IMG/VR virus record: IMGVR_UViG_3300021432_000028
Coordinates: 1-33,009 of that record
Reading direction: 5' to 3' (one strand)
Source of the DNA: a virus
Length of the DNA stretch: 33,009 bases
Shown here: in pieces, positions 24,228 to 30,730 of the stretch
How positions within the stretch are numbered: the stretch's first letter is position 1
Layout: the number at the start of each line of letters is the position of its first letter
The notes under the pieces: model-generated
The model's input: only the letters and a program-made list of their open reading frames with translations
Databases searched by the model: none
Told to the model about the DNA's origin: nothing
Translations under genes and position numbers: made by a program

Positions 24228-24609
24228 GCAGATACTCCACGAGGCGCGAAGCGATGACGATGCTGTCCTTCATCAGGCCCAACGTGGTGTTGCAGTTGCT
24301 GCAAAGCCAACCGCGAAATGTGTTAGTCAGATGATCGTGATCCAAATGGAGTGCGCGCTTCCCCGGCGGGGAACCGCATACCTCACATCGTTCTGGGCAG
24401 GGGCGTGTGGGTTCAGGCATGCCGGCGTAGCGGCGGCGTAAAGAGCGCGATCTGTCGCGGTTACGTTGATGCCACTTTCGCTGCAGCTCGCGCGCATGCG
24501 GCCTGTCCAGCCTACCGCGCATGGCGCTGTTGCTGATGCCTAGCGCGCGAGCGGCGGCTCGAATGGACGGATACTCCATTCCGTTGTAATTAAGAGGCCG
24601 AGGCTTCAA
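24217..24609 (-). CDS. endonuclease VII-like HNH protein with N-terminal DNA-binding helix
   Basis: 130 aa. The N-terminal part (YPSIRAAARALGISNSAMRG) resembles the helix-turn-helix repeats that accompany homing endonucleases. The C-terminal part is of the recombination endonuclease VII type: CEVCG, then LHLDHDH, then FRGWLCSNCNTTLGLMKDS, giving four zinc cysteines and the His-Me catalytic site. T4 endonuclease VII resolves DNA branches, but free-standing copies with such N-termini are usually homing nucleases. It sits directly before the polymerase gene with an 11-nt overlap, a common insertion place. Confidence 0.8.
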   Translation of the reverse strand: MKPRPLNYNGMEYPSIRAAARALGISNSAMRGRLDRPHARELQRKWHQRNRDRSRSLRRRYAGMPEPTRPCPERCEVCGSPPGKRALHLDHDHLTNTFRGWLCSNCNTTLGLMKDSIVIASRLVEYLRGR

Positions 24610-24818
24610 AGGCTAATCTGCTCCGCCATCTTTCTCGCCCACGACCGGAACGCCAGCTCCGGCGTCATTCCGTGACCCACCATCAGCGGGCGCGCTCCCC
24701 ACCCCGACAGCTGGCACGTCCACTGCGGCACTCCCGGCAGCTTTCGGATCACCGGCTTCGGGCGAAGGGAAGGGAACTGCCGCCGCTCCCGGTGGGGCCA
24801 CGAGCTTTGCGTAGTCAT
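24606..24818 (-). CDS. small hypothetical protein
   Basis: 70 aa, ATG two bases after the preceding TGA. A basic N-terminus is followed by PQWTCQLSGWGARPLMVGHG and MTPELAFRSWARKMAEQI, a compact motif (W-x-C ... G-x-G-x-T-P-x-x-A-x-x-W) familiar from short phage proteins of unknown role. A parallel open frame shifted by one base is Gly/Ala/Pro-rich filler and was discarded. Overlaps the endonuclease gene by 4 nt. Confidence 0.6.
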   Translation of the reverse strand: MTTQSSWPHRERRQFPSLRPKPVIRKLPGVPQWTCQLSGWGARPLMVGHGMTPELAFRSWARKMAEQISL

Positions 24819-25004
24819 TCAGCACCCCTGGCGGGACTTCCGAATCATGTTCATGCGATCCACGAGATCAAACATCCCGCGCTGCGCGAAGAAGCGCGTC
24901 ATGCTCTTGCGCTGGATCCGCAGGTATCGCGCGATCTGCCGGTTCATGAGGCCGCGCACGGGCTCGTACCCCAGCGCGCCCCACTTCGGAATCTGCTCAG
25001 TCAT
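24819..25004 (-). CDS. small helix-turn-helix-like protein
   Basis: 61 aa, AGGAGT 6 nt before the ATG. The middle (LMNRQIARYLRIQRKSMTRF) resembles a helix-turn-helix with an A-x-x-L turn, followed by a hydrophobic and basic tail. It could be a small DNA-binding protein. Neighbouring genes are replication proteins. The family was not identified. Confidence 0.55.
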   Translation of the reverse strand: MTEQIPKWGALGYEPVRGLMNRQIARYLRIQRKSMTRFFAQRGMFDLVDRMNMIRKSRQGC

Positions 25005-25108
25005 GTTGACTCCTGAAAAAGAGGGGCGCGCTGCCTCATTGCGGAGACATCGTAGGCTATGCCCGTTGGGTACTCATTCCCCGACGCGCCCTCGCGTAGG
25101 TACGCCTC

Positions 25109-25759
25109 TTAAACCAGACTCTCGCCGCCCGTGCTCTGGCTCGGTGCCGGCTTGTCGGCGTCGCCGACCGTCAGACCGAACTCCTTGCCGCTCGACACGA
25201 CCGCGTTCGAAAGACGCGGGCCGTGGCCGGCGAACTGCACGCCAAGGACGCTGCAACCGATGCCGGCGCCGTTGAAGTCGTAGCCGTAGAACTGCAGGTG
25301 CACGTTGGCCTTGCACCCCGCGTACGGCCACACATCATCGGCCGGTGTCAGCACCGCGGCGCTCCCGCGGTTCTGCACGTTCACGCCGTTGACGGTCGCC
25401 AAGATCGTGGGCTGGGTCTCGTTGCCGGCGCTGAGGTACAGCTTCCCGGCGTAGTGCGGCTTGCCCGCACGGTACTGGTCCCCGCGCTGCAGACAGAAGC
25501 GCTGGTTGTTGCCCTTGATCATGGCTAAGACCTGGTCGGCCTTCTCGCTGAACCGCTTCACGGCCGCAGCGCGAATCACCCCGATCAGTTCCTTGAACTG
25601 CGGGTGCGTCTCGCCGAAGATCGCGTCGATGTGGTACTTGTCCGGCTTCGCCTGGCCGGTGCGTGTGTCGATCTGCGGCTGCTTGCTCTTGAACGGGGTC
25701 GCGAGCGAAACACGATCCAACAGCACGTCATTCAGAACTATCTCTACCTTGTCACTCAT
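25109..25759 (-). CDS. DUF2815 ssDNA-binding-like protein
   Basis: 216 aa, GGAGA before the ATG. The family pattern is visible: VLLDRVSLATPFKSKQP near the start, a YHIDAIFGETHPQ segment and a LQRGDQYRAGKPHYAGKLYL segment. VWPYAGCKANVHLQFYGYD and GIGCSVLGVQFAGHG follow, with an acidic/Ser-rich tail. DUF2815 proteins (about 180-220 aa) are regarded as phage single-stranded DNA-binding (OB-fold) proteins and occur beside DUF2800 and family A polymerases, as here. It would coat replication intermediates. Confidence 0.8.
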   Translation of the reverse strand: MSDKVEIVLNDVLLDRVSLATPFKSKQPQIDTRTGQAKPDKYHIDAIFGETHPQFKELIGVIRAAAVKRFSEKADQVLAMIKGNNQRFCLQRGDQYRAGKPHYAGKLYLSAGNETQPTILATVNGVNVQNRGSAAVLTPADDVWPYAGCKANVHLQFYGYDFNGAGIGCSVLGVQFAGHGPRLSNAVVSSGKEFGLTVGDADKPAPSQSTGGESLV

Positions 25760-25772
25760 TTAAGTCTCCGGT

Positions 25773-25974
25773 TTACTTGCTTCGAATTTTCGCGCCGTTA
25801 CGCCAGCCGGGCTGGGCGTGGCAGCGCTCTACGAACCGCGCCTCGGTCGGCGCGTCCTTCTCTAATCGCCGGCCGCCGTTGGGATCTTTCACCCAGCGCG
25901 TGCTCGACGGTTGTCTTCGAGCTGAAGCGCTCGGCGCCCTTGCGCCAGCGACTGTTCATTTTCACTTTAGCCAT
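25773..25974 (-). pseudogene. small early gene split by an apparent frameshift
   Basis: The frame from ATG 25974 starts as a normal protein (MAKVKMNSRWRKGAERFSS) but then turns into Arg-rich filler and ends at 25798. A different frame from about 25900 to the TAA at 25773 encodes RWVKDPNGGRRLEKDAPTEA and then RFVERCHAQPGWRNGAKI with good codon use, but it has no upstream start. Joined, they give one basic protein of about 66 aa. The break lies near 25895-25925. It may be a real frameshift mutation, a sequencing error or a programmed shift. Confidence 0.55.
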
Positions 25975-26350
25975 CGGACGTCTCGTCAGCACCTCTAAAG
26001 TCTTGTGATGGATTGCAGAAACCAGAATGAAGCGCAGTTCGTGCTATATCCCGCAAACTTCCTCCTTCAAAGATAGCGGCGCTTACTGTAGTGAGCGGTG
26101 GGCTATGAACTATCCGCTCCAGCGCCGCGCGCAGCCGCACGTTCTCTCGGACTACGCCCAAATGCACCTTGAGATGTGTATCCAGCTCCTCAGTCAGCCG
26201 CTCAATCTCGCCAACCAGCGCATACGGACTGTCGTGCACGGTGAACTGGTGATTTGAGGTCAGTGCACCGTTTCTGGTGGCTACGGTGCCAGAGCCAGCG
26301 GCCTCCGATGTCCCAGCATCGCCGCCTTTGGACTGGTTATGCTTGGTCAC
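25967..26350 (-). CDS. coiled-coil hypothetical early protein
   Basis: 127 aa. A Gly/Ser/Thr-rich disordered N-terminus of about 35 residues precedes a helical coiled-coil segment (LVGEIERLTEELDTHLKVHL, then RENVRLRAALERIV) and a short C-terminal helix. Such proteins are frequent in phage early operons; a role was not recognised. It is coupled to the upstream gene by a 4-nt overlap and overlaps the frameshifted gene by 8 nt. Confidence 0.6.
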   Translation of the reverse strand: MTKHNQSKGGDAGTSEAAGSGTVATRNGALTSNHQFTVHDSPYALVGEIERLTEELDTHLKVHLGVVRENVRLRAALERIVHSPPLTTVSAAIFEGGSLRDIARTALHSGFCNPSQDFRGADETSDG

Positions 26351-26601
26351 GTATTTTCCTTCACGGCCGCTCGTGCCTTATCCAACCAAGGCGGAACGTC
26401 GTACCTATGCACGTTGTCGTTTCCGAACACGCGCAGGCTCTCGACTAGCTGTATCCCTCCCCGCAGCAAACGTTCCAAGTTCTCGATCTTATCTGCAGCC
26501 GCACCGAACAAGTCTTCGGCCGCGATCTTCGTGACCTTATGCGGCAAATTTTCCAGATCGCGAAGCTGTGCAACAAGATCCGATGTCCGCTGCTCGCTCA
26601 T
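26347..26601 (-). CDS. small helical hypothetical protein
   Basis: 84 aa, ATG overlapping the stop of the 27-aa ORF (ATGA). Helical: TSDLVAQLRDLENLPHKVTK, AAADKIENLERLLRGG, and a final PPWLDKARAAVKE. No membrane segment. It resembles small phage helical proteins that contain leucine-rich heptads. The function is unknown. Confidence 0.6.
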   Translation of the reverse strand: MSEQRTSDLVAQLRDLENLPHKVTKIAAEDLFGAAADKIENLERLLRGGIQLVESLRVFGNDNVHRYDVPPWLDKARAAVKENT

Positions 26602-26681
26602 GCCAGTGCGTCCATTATCTTCCCCAAAAAGGCCGTCCCCTTTTTATGCGCCTCATCCATCAAATAGCCTCCAAAGTTCAT
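26598..26681 (-). CDS. 27-aa mini-protein
   Basis: AAGGAG lies 5 nt before the ATG, and the ATG overlaps the DUF2800 stop (ATGA); the TGA overlaps the next ATG. The peptide begins MNFGGYLMDEAHKKG and continues FLGKIMDAL, an amphipathic helix. Excellent ribosome site and tight coupling support translation. Confidence 0.5.
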   Translation of the reverse strand: MNFGGYLMDEAHKKGTAFLGKIMDALA

Positions 26682-27865
26682 GTGGTCTCCTTGTCGAACG
26701 CTTCGCTGCCGTCTTCGCCGGCGGCGCCTTGGGGGACGAGCCGCCACGGCGCCTCGCTCTGCGTGACGAGATTCGCCAGCGGCTCGTACCCCTTCTTCAG
26801 CAAGCGCTCGGCCTGGGTCGGTGAGATTGGCACGCGAGGCTCGAACGCCTTCTCTGCCAAGGCCAGCTCTAAGACGCTGGCGGCGTGTGCCGGGTCAACC
26901 CACTTGCGCTTGCCCTTGTTCCCCTTGACCAACTTCCACCCCTCGATCTGTGTGCCGCGGGTCGCGCGCGCCAGCGCCTCCGCCTCGTAGTCCGCGAGCG
27001 CGCCCTTGATCGTGCGCCCGTTGGTTAGGAGCTGCCCCAGCACCGCGTCCGTGACGCTGTGCGCTTGGATGACGGGCTGGAAGAGCGACCCGATGTAGCG
27101 GGCGCGCTCGACGCACTTGCCGCGCACCGGGCAGAACGTGCACTGCTCAGGGCCCGCGCGCAGGTGCTGCGTGTCATCGAACGCCACCGTGCCGTGGTAC
27201 AGGTCGTACGCTAGCTTCGCGGTCGGGCGGATCAGGTCCATGAAGTAGATCAGCTCATCGCGCGTGTAGGTCCACTCGTCGTAGTGGTGCATCTTCGGTT
27301 GGTGGATGCAGAACCGGAACGCCTGGAACTCGTCCACCAGCGAGTAGAGCATCATCGCGGCGCACAGGTAGATCAGGCCCTGCGTGTTGTCCTTGGCGTT
27401 GACGACGATGTAGCCGTCCTTGAAGTCGTGCACGGTCACGACGCCCTTGAGCAGCGTCCCGTCCTTGACTACCCCGCCCTCCGGGTAGAGCACGACCGTG
27501 TCGGCGTGCCCTTCCTGGTCAGGAAGGCCCATGACCGGCGTCGTGTCCAGGCGCGCCTCGTACAGGTGCGTCCCCGGCTCGCGCTTGATCGCGGTCACGT
27601 ACTGGCGCACGCGGTTCAGGCGCTCCTCGTCCACGGTGAACTTGAAGGGTGGGTTATCGCCGAACGTCATCTCCTTGCCGAGCCACGCGTCGAGGTCGAG
27701 GTCGGGATGCGAGAGCGCCCACTCGCCGAGCCAGTGCGAGCACGTGCCGGAGGCGTTGTACTCCGCGTCGAGCGTCGGCACGCCCTTCGACATGTAGAGC
27801 GCACCCGCGCACCGCAGCCAGCGCGCGGAGTCGCTCGGGGCCAAGATGGAATGGCTACCGGCCAC
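26678..27865 (-). CDS. DUF2800 protein (PD-(D/E)XK/Cas4-like nuclease)
   Basis: 395 aa, GTG start. N-terminus LAPSDSARWLRCAGAL and a SGTCSHWLGEWAL helix; then GLPDQEGHADTVVLYP and VTVHDFKDGYIVVNAKDNTQ, holding the D...D-x-K catalytic pattern; then a YLCAAMMLYSL helix and IHQPKMHHYDEW. Four cysteines (first RCAGAL, later ECTFCPVRGKCV-like: QCTFCPVRGKCVERA) could hold an Fe-S cluster, as in Cas4/AddB nucleases. The family is found beside DUF2815 and family A polymerases and is thought to process DNA ends. Overlaps its upstream neighbour by 11 nt. Confidence 0.8.
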   Translation of the reverse strand: MAGSHSILAPSDSARWLRCAGALYMSKGVPTLDAEYNASGTCSHWLGEWALSHPDLDLDAWLGKEMTFGDNPPFKFTVDEERLNRVRQYVTAIKREPGTHLYEARLDTTPVMGLPDQEGHADTVVLYPEGGVVKDGTLLKGVVTVHDFKDGYIVVNAKDNTQGLIYLCAAMMLYSLVDEFQAFRFCIHQPKMHHYDEWTYTRDELIYFMDLIRPTAKLAYDLYHGTVAFDDTQHLRAGPEQCTFCPVRGKCVERARYIGSLFQPVIQAHSVTDAVLGQLLTNGRTIKGALADYEAEALARATRGTQIEGWKLVKGNKGKRKWVDPAHAASVLELALAEKAFEPRVPISPTQAERLLKKGYEPLANLVTQSEAPWRLVPQGAAGEDGSEAFDKETT

Positions 27866-28049
27866 CGTCTACCTTCGGTAGCTGACACTTCGCGACGAGC
27901 GCGCGCTTCACGGACTCAAGGTCCGGGTGATCGATCCAGGTTCCTTCAGGCGTAGCCGGCGAGGGCGGCGCCTTCAGCTGCGAGCCGGTGAACTGCGTCG
28001 CGCGAACGATGCGCGGGCCGCGCTTGTTCCAGAATCCGCGGAGACTCAT
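27855..28049 (-). CDS. small hypothetical protein
   Basis: 64 aa from ATG at 28049 (GGAG upstream, ATGA overlap with the HNH gene). Basic N-terminus (MSLRGFWNKRGPRIVRATQF), a Pro-rich middle, and a helical ending (HPDLESVKRALVAKCQLP). No domain recognised. It precedes and overlaps the DUF2800 gene, so it is likely co-translated with it. Confidence 0.55.
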   Translation of the reverse strand: MSLRGFWNKRGPRIVRATQFTGSQLKAPPSPATPEGTWIDHPDLESVKRALVAKCQLPKVDGGR

Positions 28050-28474
28050 GCGGCTCTCCATTGACGTAACAGCTTCGAGCGCCTTCTAGCGTCGGCGATG
28101 ACGTGGTTGTCCGTCCTAGTCTTCTCAACGTGTTCAAGCTCGGTCAGCGGCTGCAGATTTTTTACGCAGTGGCGGCCGCCAAGCCTCAACGGGATCTTGT
28201 GATCGACATCGTGACCGCAGAGCACAGCGCTGTTGAAGATGGCTTGGAATTGTTCATTGGTACAACAACCGCATCGCTGTTGAAGTTTCATGGCGCGACG
28301 CTTAGCTTCGTTTGCTCTTCCCTTCTCCGGGTGCGCCTTGGCCCAAGCCAAGTACCGCGCCAGCGCTCTCTCCGGGTGCGCCTTATCCCAAGCGGCGGCG
28401 CGTCGTCGCACTATCTCTCGGTGCGCTGCGGCCCAAGCCCGATGACTTTTGCGCCGTTTCTCCGGGTCTCTCAT
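28046..28474 (-). CDS. HNH endonuclease (third HNH-type gene in the window)
   Basis: 142 aa. The first 60 residues contain repeats of the type A-W/R-A-K-A-H-P-E (AWDKAHPERALARYLAWAKA), a basic helical linker often seen in free-standing HNH proteins. The catalytic part has CGCC, then CGHDVDHKIPLRLGG and HCVKNLQPL. It is a probable homing endonuclease. It overlaps the metallopeptidase gene by 4 nt and the next gene by 4 nt, so it was inserted without breaking coupling. Its zinc/HNH sequence differs from the other two HNH genes, pointing to independent acquisition. Confidence 0.8.
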   Translation of the reverse strand: MRDPEKRRKSHRAWAAAHREIVRRRAAAWDKAHPERALARYLAWAKAHPEKGRANEAKRRAMKLQQRCGCCTNEQFQAIFNSAVLCGHDVDHKIPLRLGGRHCVKNLQPLTELEHVEKTRTDNHVIADARRRSKLLRQWRAA

Positions 28475-28917
28475 CGTCTGATCTCTTCTTGCAGGTCGGA
28501 TATGGCCTGTTTGATTGAACGCGGAGGATCATACGCATACAGTGGCGCGACGAGCCGCGCGGCGGTGGACACCAGCAGCTTGGCGCGGTAGTTGCGGTCG
28601 ATCCGCGGGCCCAGCTGGGCCTTGTACTCGGCGACGTGCGCCTTCAGCTCCTCGGTGTAGCGGAACTCGGGGTCGCTGAGGTAGAACTTCCACCACAGGT
28701 TGGTCAGCATCTCGGGCGAGCCGAGCGCGCGCGAGCCCTCGCCAGTGATCTGTCGGCGCTGGTGCACGGCCTCGTGCGCCAGCAGCGCCGGCGGGATCGG
28801 GTTGCCGGTGGGGTTGTAGATGTGCTCGCCGTACGCGAAGATCACGCCGGGCTTGCCCGCGTCAGGGAACGCAGCCAGGATCTGGTCGAAGTTGGGCGGT
28901 CGCTCGACGATGATCAC
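28471..28917 (-). CDS. zinc metallopeptidase-like protein (HExxH)
   Basis: 148 aa from GTG at 28917 (GGAG with 5 nt spacing; the ATG just upstream is followed at once by TGA). The active-site motif HEAVH is at residues 48-52 in PPALLAHEAVHQRRQ. Downstream a WWKFYLSDPEFRYTEELKAH helix provides a third ligand candidate. Small phage proteins with this layout exist; the substrate is unknown. The ribosome site can be sequestered by an upstream structured leader (see 28921-29013). Confidence 0.7.
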   Translation of the reverse strand: MIIVERPPNFDQILAAFPDAGKPGVIFAYGEHIYNPTGNPIPPALLAHEAVHQRRQITGEGSRALGSPEMLTNLWWKFYLSDPEFRYTEELKAHVAEYKAQLGPRIDRNYRAKLLVSTAARLVAPLYAYDPPRSIKQAISDLQEEIRR

Positions 28918-28920
28918 ATA

Positions 28921-29013
28921 GGCTCCAGGTTACAGCATAAAGAAACGGTCGGCCTCGGGGTCTTCGTTGGGGACTCGAACCCTAACCCGCACCAGCGGTA
29001 AGACCCCGGAGCC
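28921..29013 (-). promoter_or_regulatory. structured leader with tRNA-like three-way junction
   Basis: Read on the - strand: an 8-bp stem (GGGGTCTT, AAGACCCC; 29007-28957) encloses a CCGC-TGGT-GCGG hairpin and a T-arm-like hairpin (TTAGGG, loop TTCGAGT, CCCCAA, one A-C mismatch). The whole 51-nt unit resembles a tRNA acceptor, one arm and a T-arm but lacks an anticodon arm. Immediately outside it, GGCTCC (29013-29008) is complementary to GGAGCC (28926-28921), which contains the Shine-Dalgarno sequence of the metallopeptidase gene. This could be a translational switch, an RNA-processing site or a degenerate tRNA. Confidence 0.55.
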
Positions 29014-29021
29014 AGACTCGG

Positions 29022-29444
29022 TTAGACCAGGGACGCCTGCGCGGCCGCGGCGTCGATGGCGGCCTTCTTCTCTTCCAAGGCGTCGATGGCCGCCTGGAAC
29101 TGCTCCGGCTTCAGCTCGGAGGCGTTCGCGACCTTGAACGTGCCGAGGATGTCCACGGCCGCCTGCCGGTTGATGCCGGCGAGGGCGAGCACGGCCTTCT
29201 TCAGGGTCTCGAAGGCGGGGTAGGTCGGCGGCGCCGGCGGCGCGGCAGCGGGAGCAGCGGCGGGAGCCGTCGCAGCGGCAGCGGCTGGTGTTGCGGCCGG
29301 CGCGGCCGATTCGGTGGCCGCCACGACCTTCTTCACGGTCGCCTTGGCGGCAGATTTGACGGCGGCGAGGTCGGCCTTGAGGTCGGCGACGACGGCCGCA
29401 ACTTCCTCGCGAATGATCGCGCGGAGGTGTGCTTCGAAACTCAT
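29022..29444 (-). CDS. Ala/Pro-rich protein with two small helical domains
   Basis: 140 aa. The N-terminal helix (EAHLRAIIREEVAAVVADL) is amphipathic and could oligomerise. An Ala/Pro linker of about 35 residues follows, then a compact C-terminal domain (TLKKAVLALAGINRQAAVDI, ... VANASELKPEQFQAAIDAL). The C-terminal part looks like small helical domains seen after linkers in some phage DNA-binding proteins, but no family is claimed. AGGAGA lies 10 nt before the ATG. Confidence 0.6.
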   Translation of the reverse strand: MSFEAHLRAIIREEVAAVVADLKADLAAVKSAAKATVKKVVAATESAAPAATPAAAAATAPAAAPAAAPPAPPTYPAFETLKKAVLALAGINRQAAVDILGTFKVANASELKPEQFQAAIDALEEKKAAIDAAAAQASLV

Positions 29445-29516
29445 TGGTTACGGTCTCCTGGGAGCGACATGCCCCTCATGGTTAGGGTGGTCACAAAGGG
29501 CAGCCGGTGTCAAGCG

Positions 29517-29702
29517 CTACTCGACGGGCGTGTCGGCATAGCCCCGCATCGACTCCTCGAACGCCTGCTCCAGGGGGTCCCCGGCGCCCCCGGCCTCGTT
29601 GTGCTCGATGCGCCGGTCCCGAAGGTAGCGTTGCTCGGCGGCCAGGATGGCGCGCTTCTCGGCCAGGGGTAGGGCGTCAAGGTGCTGTCGGAAGGTCGTC
29701 AT
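29517..29702 (-). CDS. small charged hypothetical protein
   Basis: 61 aa, ATG preceded by AGGAAC. Highly charged, helical (FRQHLDALPLAEKRAILAAE, then RYLRDRRIEHNEAGG). Ends in an acidic tail. It overlaps the upstream gene by 26 nt. No family recognised. Confidence 0.6.
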   Translation of the reverse strand: MTTFRQHLDALPLAEKRAILAAEQRYLRDRRIEHNEAGGAGDPLEQAFEESMRGYADTPVE

Positions 29703-29856
29703 TTATTCGTTCCTGTTGGATGATGAGGTAGCTGGGGTTGAGCATCGCGCGCCCGCGCACCGCGGACATGTAGCTCGGGTAGGCGTAGGGCTGCCCGTTG
29801 GGCTGCAGGACGACATCGCCCCCGCGCGTGCGTAGGATGTACCGGTACTCTTTCAT
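29677..29856 (-). CDS. small hypothetical protein
   Basis: 59 aa from ATG at 29856 overlapping the upstream stop (ATGA). Basic and beta-prone (EYRYILRTRGGDVVLQPNGQ), then PYAYPSYMSAVRGRAMLNPS and an IIQQERI segment. No clear ribosome site, so translation is probably by coupling. Longer in-frame extension would overlap the neighbour entirely and was rejected. Confidence 0.55.
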   Translation of the reverse strand: MKEYRYILRTRGGDVVLQPNGQPYAYPSYMSAVRGRAMLNPSYLIIQQERINDDLPTAP

Positions 29857-30041
29857 GGGCGCCAAAACTTGCCGGTCTCGTTCAGACTCTCCAGCCGCAG
29901 GCGCTGCGCCTCCGTGAGGGGCGTGGGCGTCTCTAAGGTGACGTGCTCGTGTACGCCGTCCTTGGCGGCAGGGTCCGGCTCGTAGGTGGTCGTGACGATC
30001 TGCACGGCGCGTCCGTGCGCGACGATGACGCGCGCGGTCAT
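29853..30041 (-). CDS. small hypothetical protein
   Basis: 62 aa from ATG at 30041 with GGAGG 6 nt upstream. Beta-rich N-terminus (TARVIVAHGRAVQIVTTTYE), acidic middle, and a C-terminal helix (LTEAQRLRLESLNETGKFW). Overlaps both neighbours by 4 nt. No family recognised. Confidence 0.6.
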   Translation of the reverse strand: MTARVIVAHGRAVQIVTTTYEPDPAAKDGVHEHVTLETPTPLTEAQRLRLESLNETGKFWRP

Positions 30042-30223
30042 GCACCCCTCCACGCCATCCGGCCGCAGAAGCGCGCGGCGCGGGCGAGCACGTAGCGCTC
30101 GCTTTGGCGCTCGTAGGACTGGCCGCGCACTTTGCGGGCGAGGGTGATGTACTGCCCGGCCTTCTTGCGCCACGTGCGGCAGTTCTGCTTGGCGGGCGTA
30201 GAGTTGGCGTCGGTGTAGGTCAT
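30038..30223 (-). CDS. small basic hypothetical protein
   Basis: 61 aa from ATG at 30223 (AAGG upstream). Very basic (RTWRKKAGQYITLARKVRGQ, then RQSERYVLARAARFCGRMAW), so it may bind nucleic acid. Overlaps neighbours by 4 nt on each side. No domain recognised. Confidence 0.6.
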   Translation of the reverse strand: MTYTDANSTPAKQNCRTWRKKAGQYITLARKVRGQSYERQSERYVLARAARFCGRMAWRGA

Positions 30224-30435
30224 GGGCGCACCTTGCAAGGAACGTCGGCCATCGCGGCGATGCCGCAAATACACTGTTTAAACAGATGGTCGCAACAGCC
30301 AACCGGGCACCAGTCGTTACCGCGTAAACACGGCTGCACTCGGCGGGTTTCCCGTTCGCGCTTCAGGCGCATGGCTCCCTCGTGAGCGCAGAACTGACAG
30401 ACGTCGGCGTAGGCGTCGTGCGGACAGAGGCTCAT
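30220..30435 (-). CDS. Cys-rich zinc-binding-like small protein
   Basis: 71 aa. The N-terminal CPHDAYADVCQFC group and a second group (CLRGNDWCPVGCCDHLFKQC) give at least eight cysteines and histidines that could bind two zinc ions. The middle is basic. Zinc-ribbon proteins of this size are common in phage early regions and may modulate host transcription, but no target is visible. Overlaps both neighbours by 4 nt. Confidence 0.6.
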   Translation of the reverse strand: MSLCPHDAYADVCQFCAHEGAMRLKRERETRRVQPCLRGNDWCPVGCCDHLFKQCICGIAAMADVPCKVRP

Positions 30436-30728
30436 GGCTTGCCTCCTCGGATCAGGGTGAACGCCGCGCGCCGCTCCTGGGGGCCGGCGATGCGCGGGGC
30501 CTGGGCGAACTTCAGGTCGTAGCCTTTGAACTTGGGTGCGGCCACGAAGCCGCTGACCGGGTCCACGCGGTGGTAGTCGCCGAAGCTCTCGAGCTGCGCG
30601 GCGGTGCGGGTGGCGGCGAAGCGCGCCTCCGCGACCTCGGCCATCCGGGCGGCAGCTTGGGGCCGCGCCTCGAAGGACACAGAGAACGGGACGCCGTCCT
30701 TGCTGGTAACGATGATGGTAGTAATCAT
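30432..30728 (-). CDS. hypothetical early protein
   Basis: 98 aa. N-terminal beta part (ITTIIVTSKDGVPFSVSFEA), a helical Ala-rich middle (AAARMAEVAEARFAATRTAA), then YHRVDPVSGFVAAPKFKGYD. The layout suggests a small alpha/beta domain. No catalytic motif or family recognised. It follows the Mom-like gene by 2 nt. Confidence 0.55.
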   Translation of the reverse strand: MITTIIVTSKDGVPFSVSFEARPQAAARMAEVAEARFAATRTAAQLESFGDYHRVDPVSGFVAAPKFKGYDLKFAQAPRIAGPQERRAAFTLIRGGKP

Positions 30729-30730
30729 TC

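Noticed and set aside
25016-25093. GAGGGCGCG and GCGCGCCCCTC followed by TTTTTC on the - strand, considered as a terminator
   Set aside because: The two arms are about 55 nt apart with a bulge, so the loop is too long for a standard intrinsic terminator.
29480-29516. Perfect TTGACA on the - strand upstream of 29444, considered as a promoter
   Set aside because: No acceptable -10 box at 16-18 nt spacing; only CCACC-type sequence is found there.
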